Below, in pieces: positions 63,961-64,000 of a stretch of DNA of 64,000 bases (the stretch's first letter is position 1; each line of letters starts with the position of its first letter). A model generated the notes under the pieces. The model was not told the origin of the DNA. It was given only the letters and a program-made list of their open reading frames with translations, and searched no databases. The DNA is from Flavobacteriales bacterium (GTDB lineage Bacteria > Bacteroidota > Bacteroidia > Flavobacteriales_D > Parvicellaceae). The stretch spans positions 103,983 through 167,982 of the forward strand of contig JAOASC010000015.1 in assembly GCA_025210295.1 (NCBI GenBank). Direction: 5' to 3'. The position numbers and the translations under genes were made by a program.

Positions 63961-64000
63961 TTCACATACAACATTATATACGAAAGATTACCTTTTGTTA
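63961..64000 (+). repeat. Direct repeat, copy 2 (40 bp), at the window edge
   Basis: 35 of 40 bases match 63413-63452. It may continue past the window. Confidence 0.85.

Overview
The window is chromosomal DNA from a member of the Bacteroidota, most likely order Flavobacteriales. It is AT-rich and carries type IX secretion (T9SS) parts: PorV, PorP/SprF, a DUF6089/PorG-like barrel, and secreted proteins with T9SS sorting domains. It also has the Bacteroidota gene sets ftsX-DUF3098-uppP-truB and an LptE-like lipoprotein next to secG. Many genes are preceded by the Bacteroidota promoter pattern (-33 TTTG, about 20 bases, -7 TAnnTTTG). I found no rRNA, tRNA, CRISPR array, intact transposase or prophage.

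Layout. 1-5.5 kb (minus): a giant PKD-repeat protein with a gliding-type C-terminal domain, its PorP/SprF partner, and the start of a carboxypeptidase-regulatory-like protein. 5.5-10.8 kb: a possible papain-like protein, then kynU, a 56-residue membrane protein, kmo and a secreted barrel-like protein, with octanucleotide repeat tracts and a repeat-flanked lipoprotein. 10.9-15.9 kb: an M23 peptidase and two tandem secreted proteins built like phage T4 long-tail-fibre tips. 16-19.7 kb (minus): topA and an arginase-fold protein that has lost metal ligands. 19.9-24.4 kb: operon miaB, sigma-54 activator, lptE-like, TPR protein, secG. 24.5-28.8 kb: DUF6089 barrel, DUF2892 protein, T9SS-sorted nuclease-fold protein, glucosaminidase, radical SAM protein. 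28.9-32.8 kb (minus): an accessory block with an AbiEii-type nucleotidyltransferase/HTH pair behind a 32-bp palindrome, plus small orphan genes. 33-37.4 kb: TPR-LuxR membrane regulator, beta-helix protein, TPR lipoprotein. 37.4-46.5 kb: uvrA, an MscS channel, two PEGA-OmpA lipoproteins, a deoxynucleoside kinase, pdhB, etfBA. 46.7-55.5 kb: bifunctional-nuclease-type protein, a nucleoside transporter with an extra N-terminal domain, aldehyde dehydrogenase, a third fibre paralogue, then ftsX-DUF3098-uppP-truB. 55.5-63.4 kb: OmpA/coiled-coil lipoprotein, oligopeptide-type binding protein, PorV, fused E1 2-oxoacid dehydrogenase, a barrel protein. 63.4-64 kb: a frameshifted RHS-core remnant between 40-bp direct repeats.

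The most unusual content is the three-member fibre family. All three share a secreted N-terminal base. Two carry a phage-collar domain followed by a His-x-His needle folded around a variable tip, and the third has a different C-terminus. This looks like a phage fibre design adopted for a cell-surface or secreted role, with different tips on a common base.
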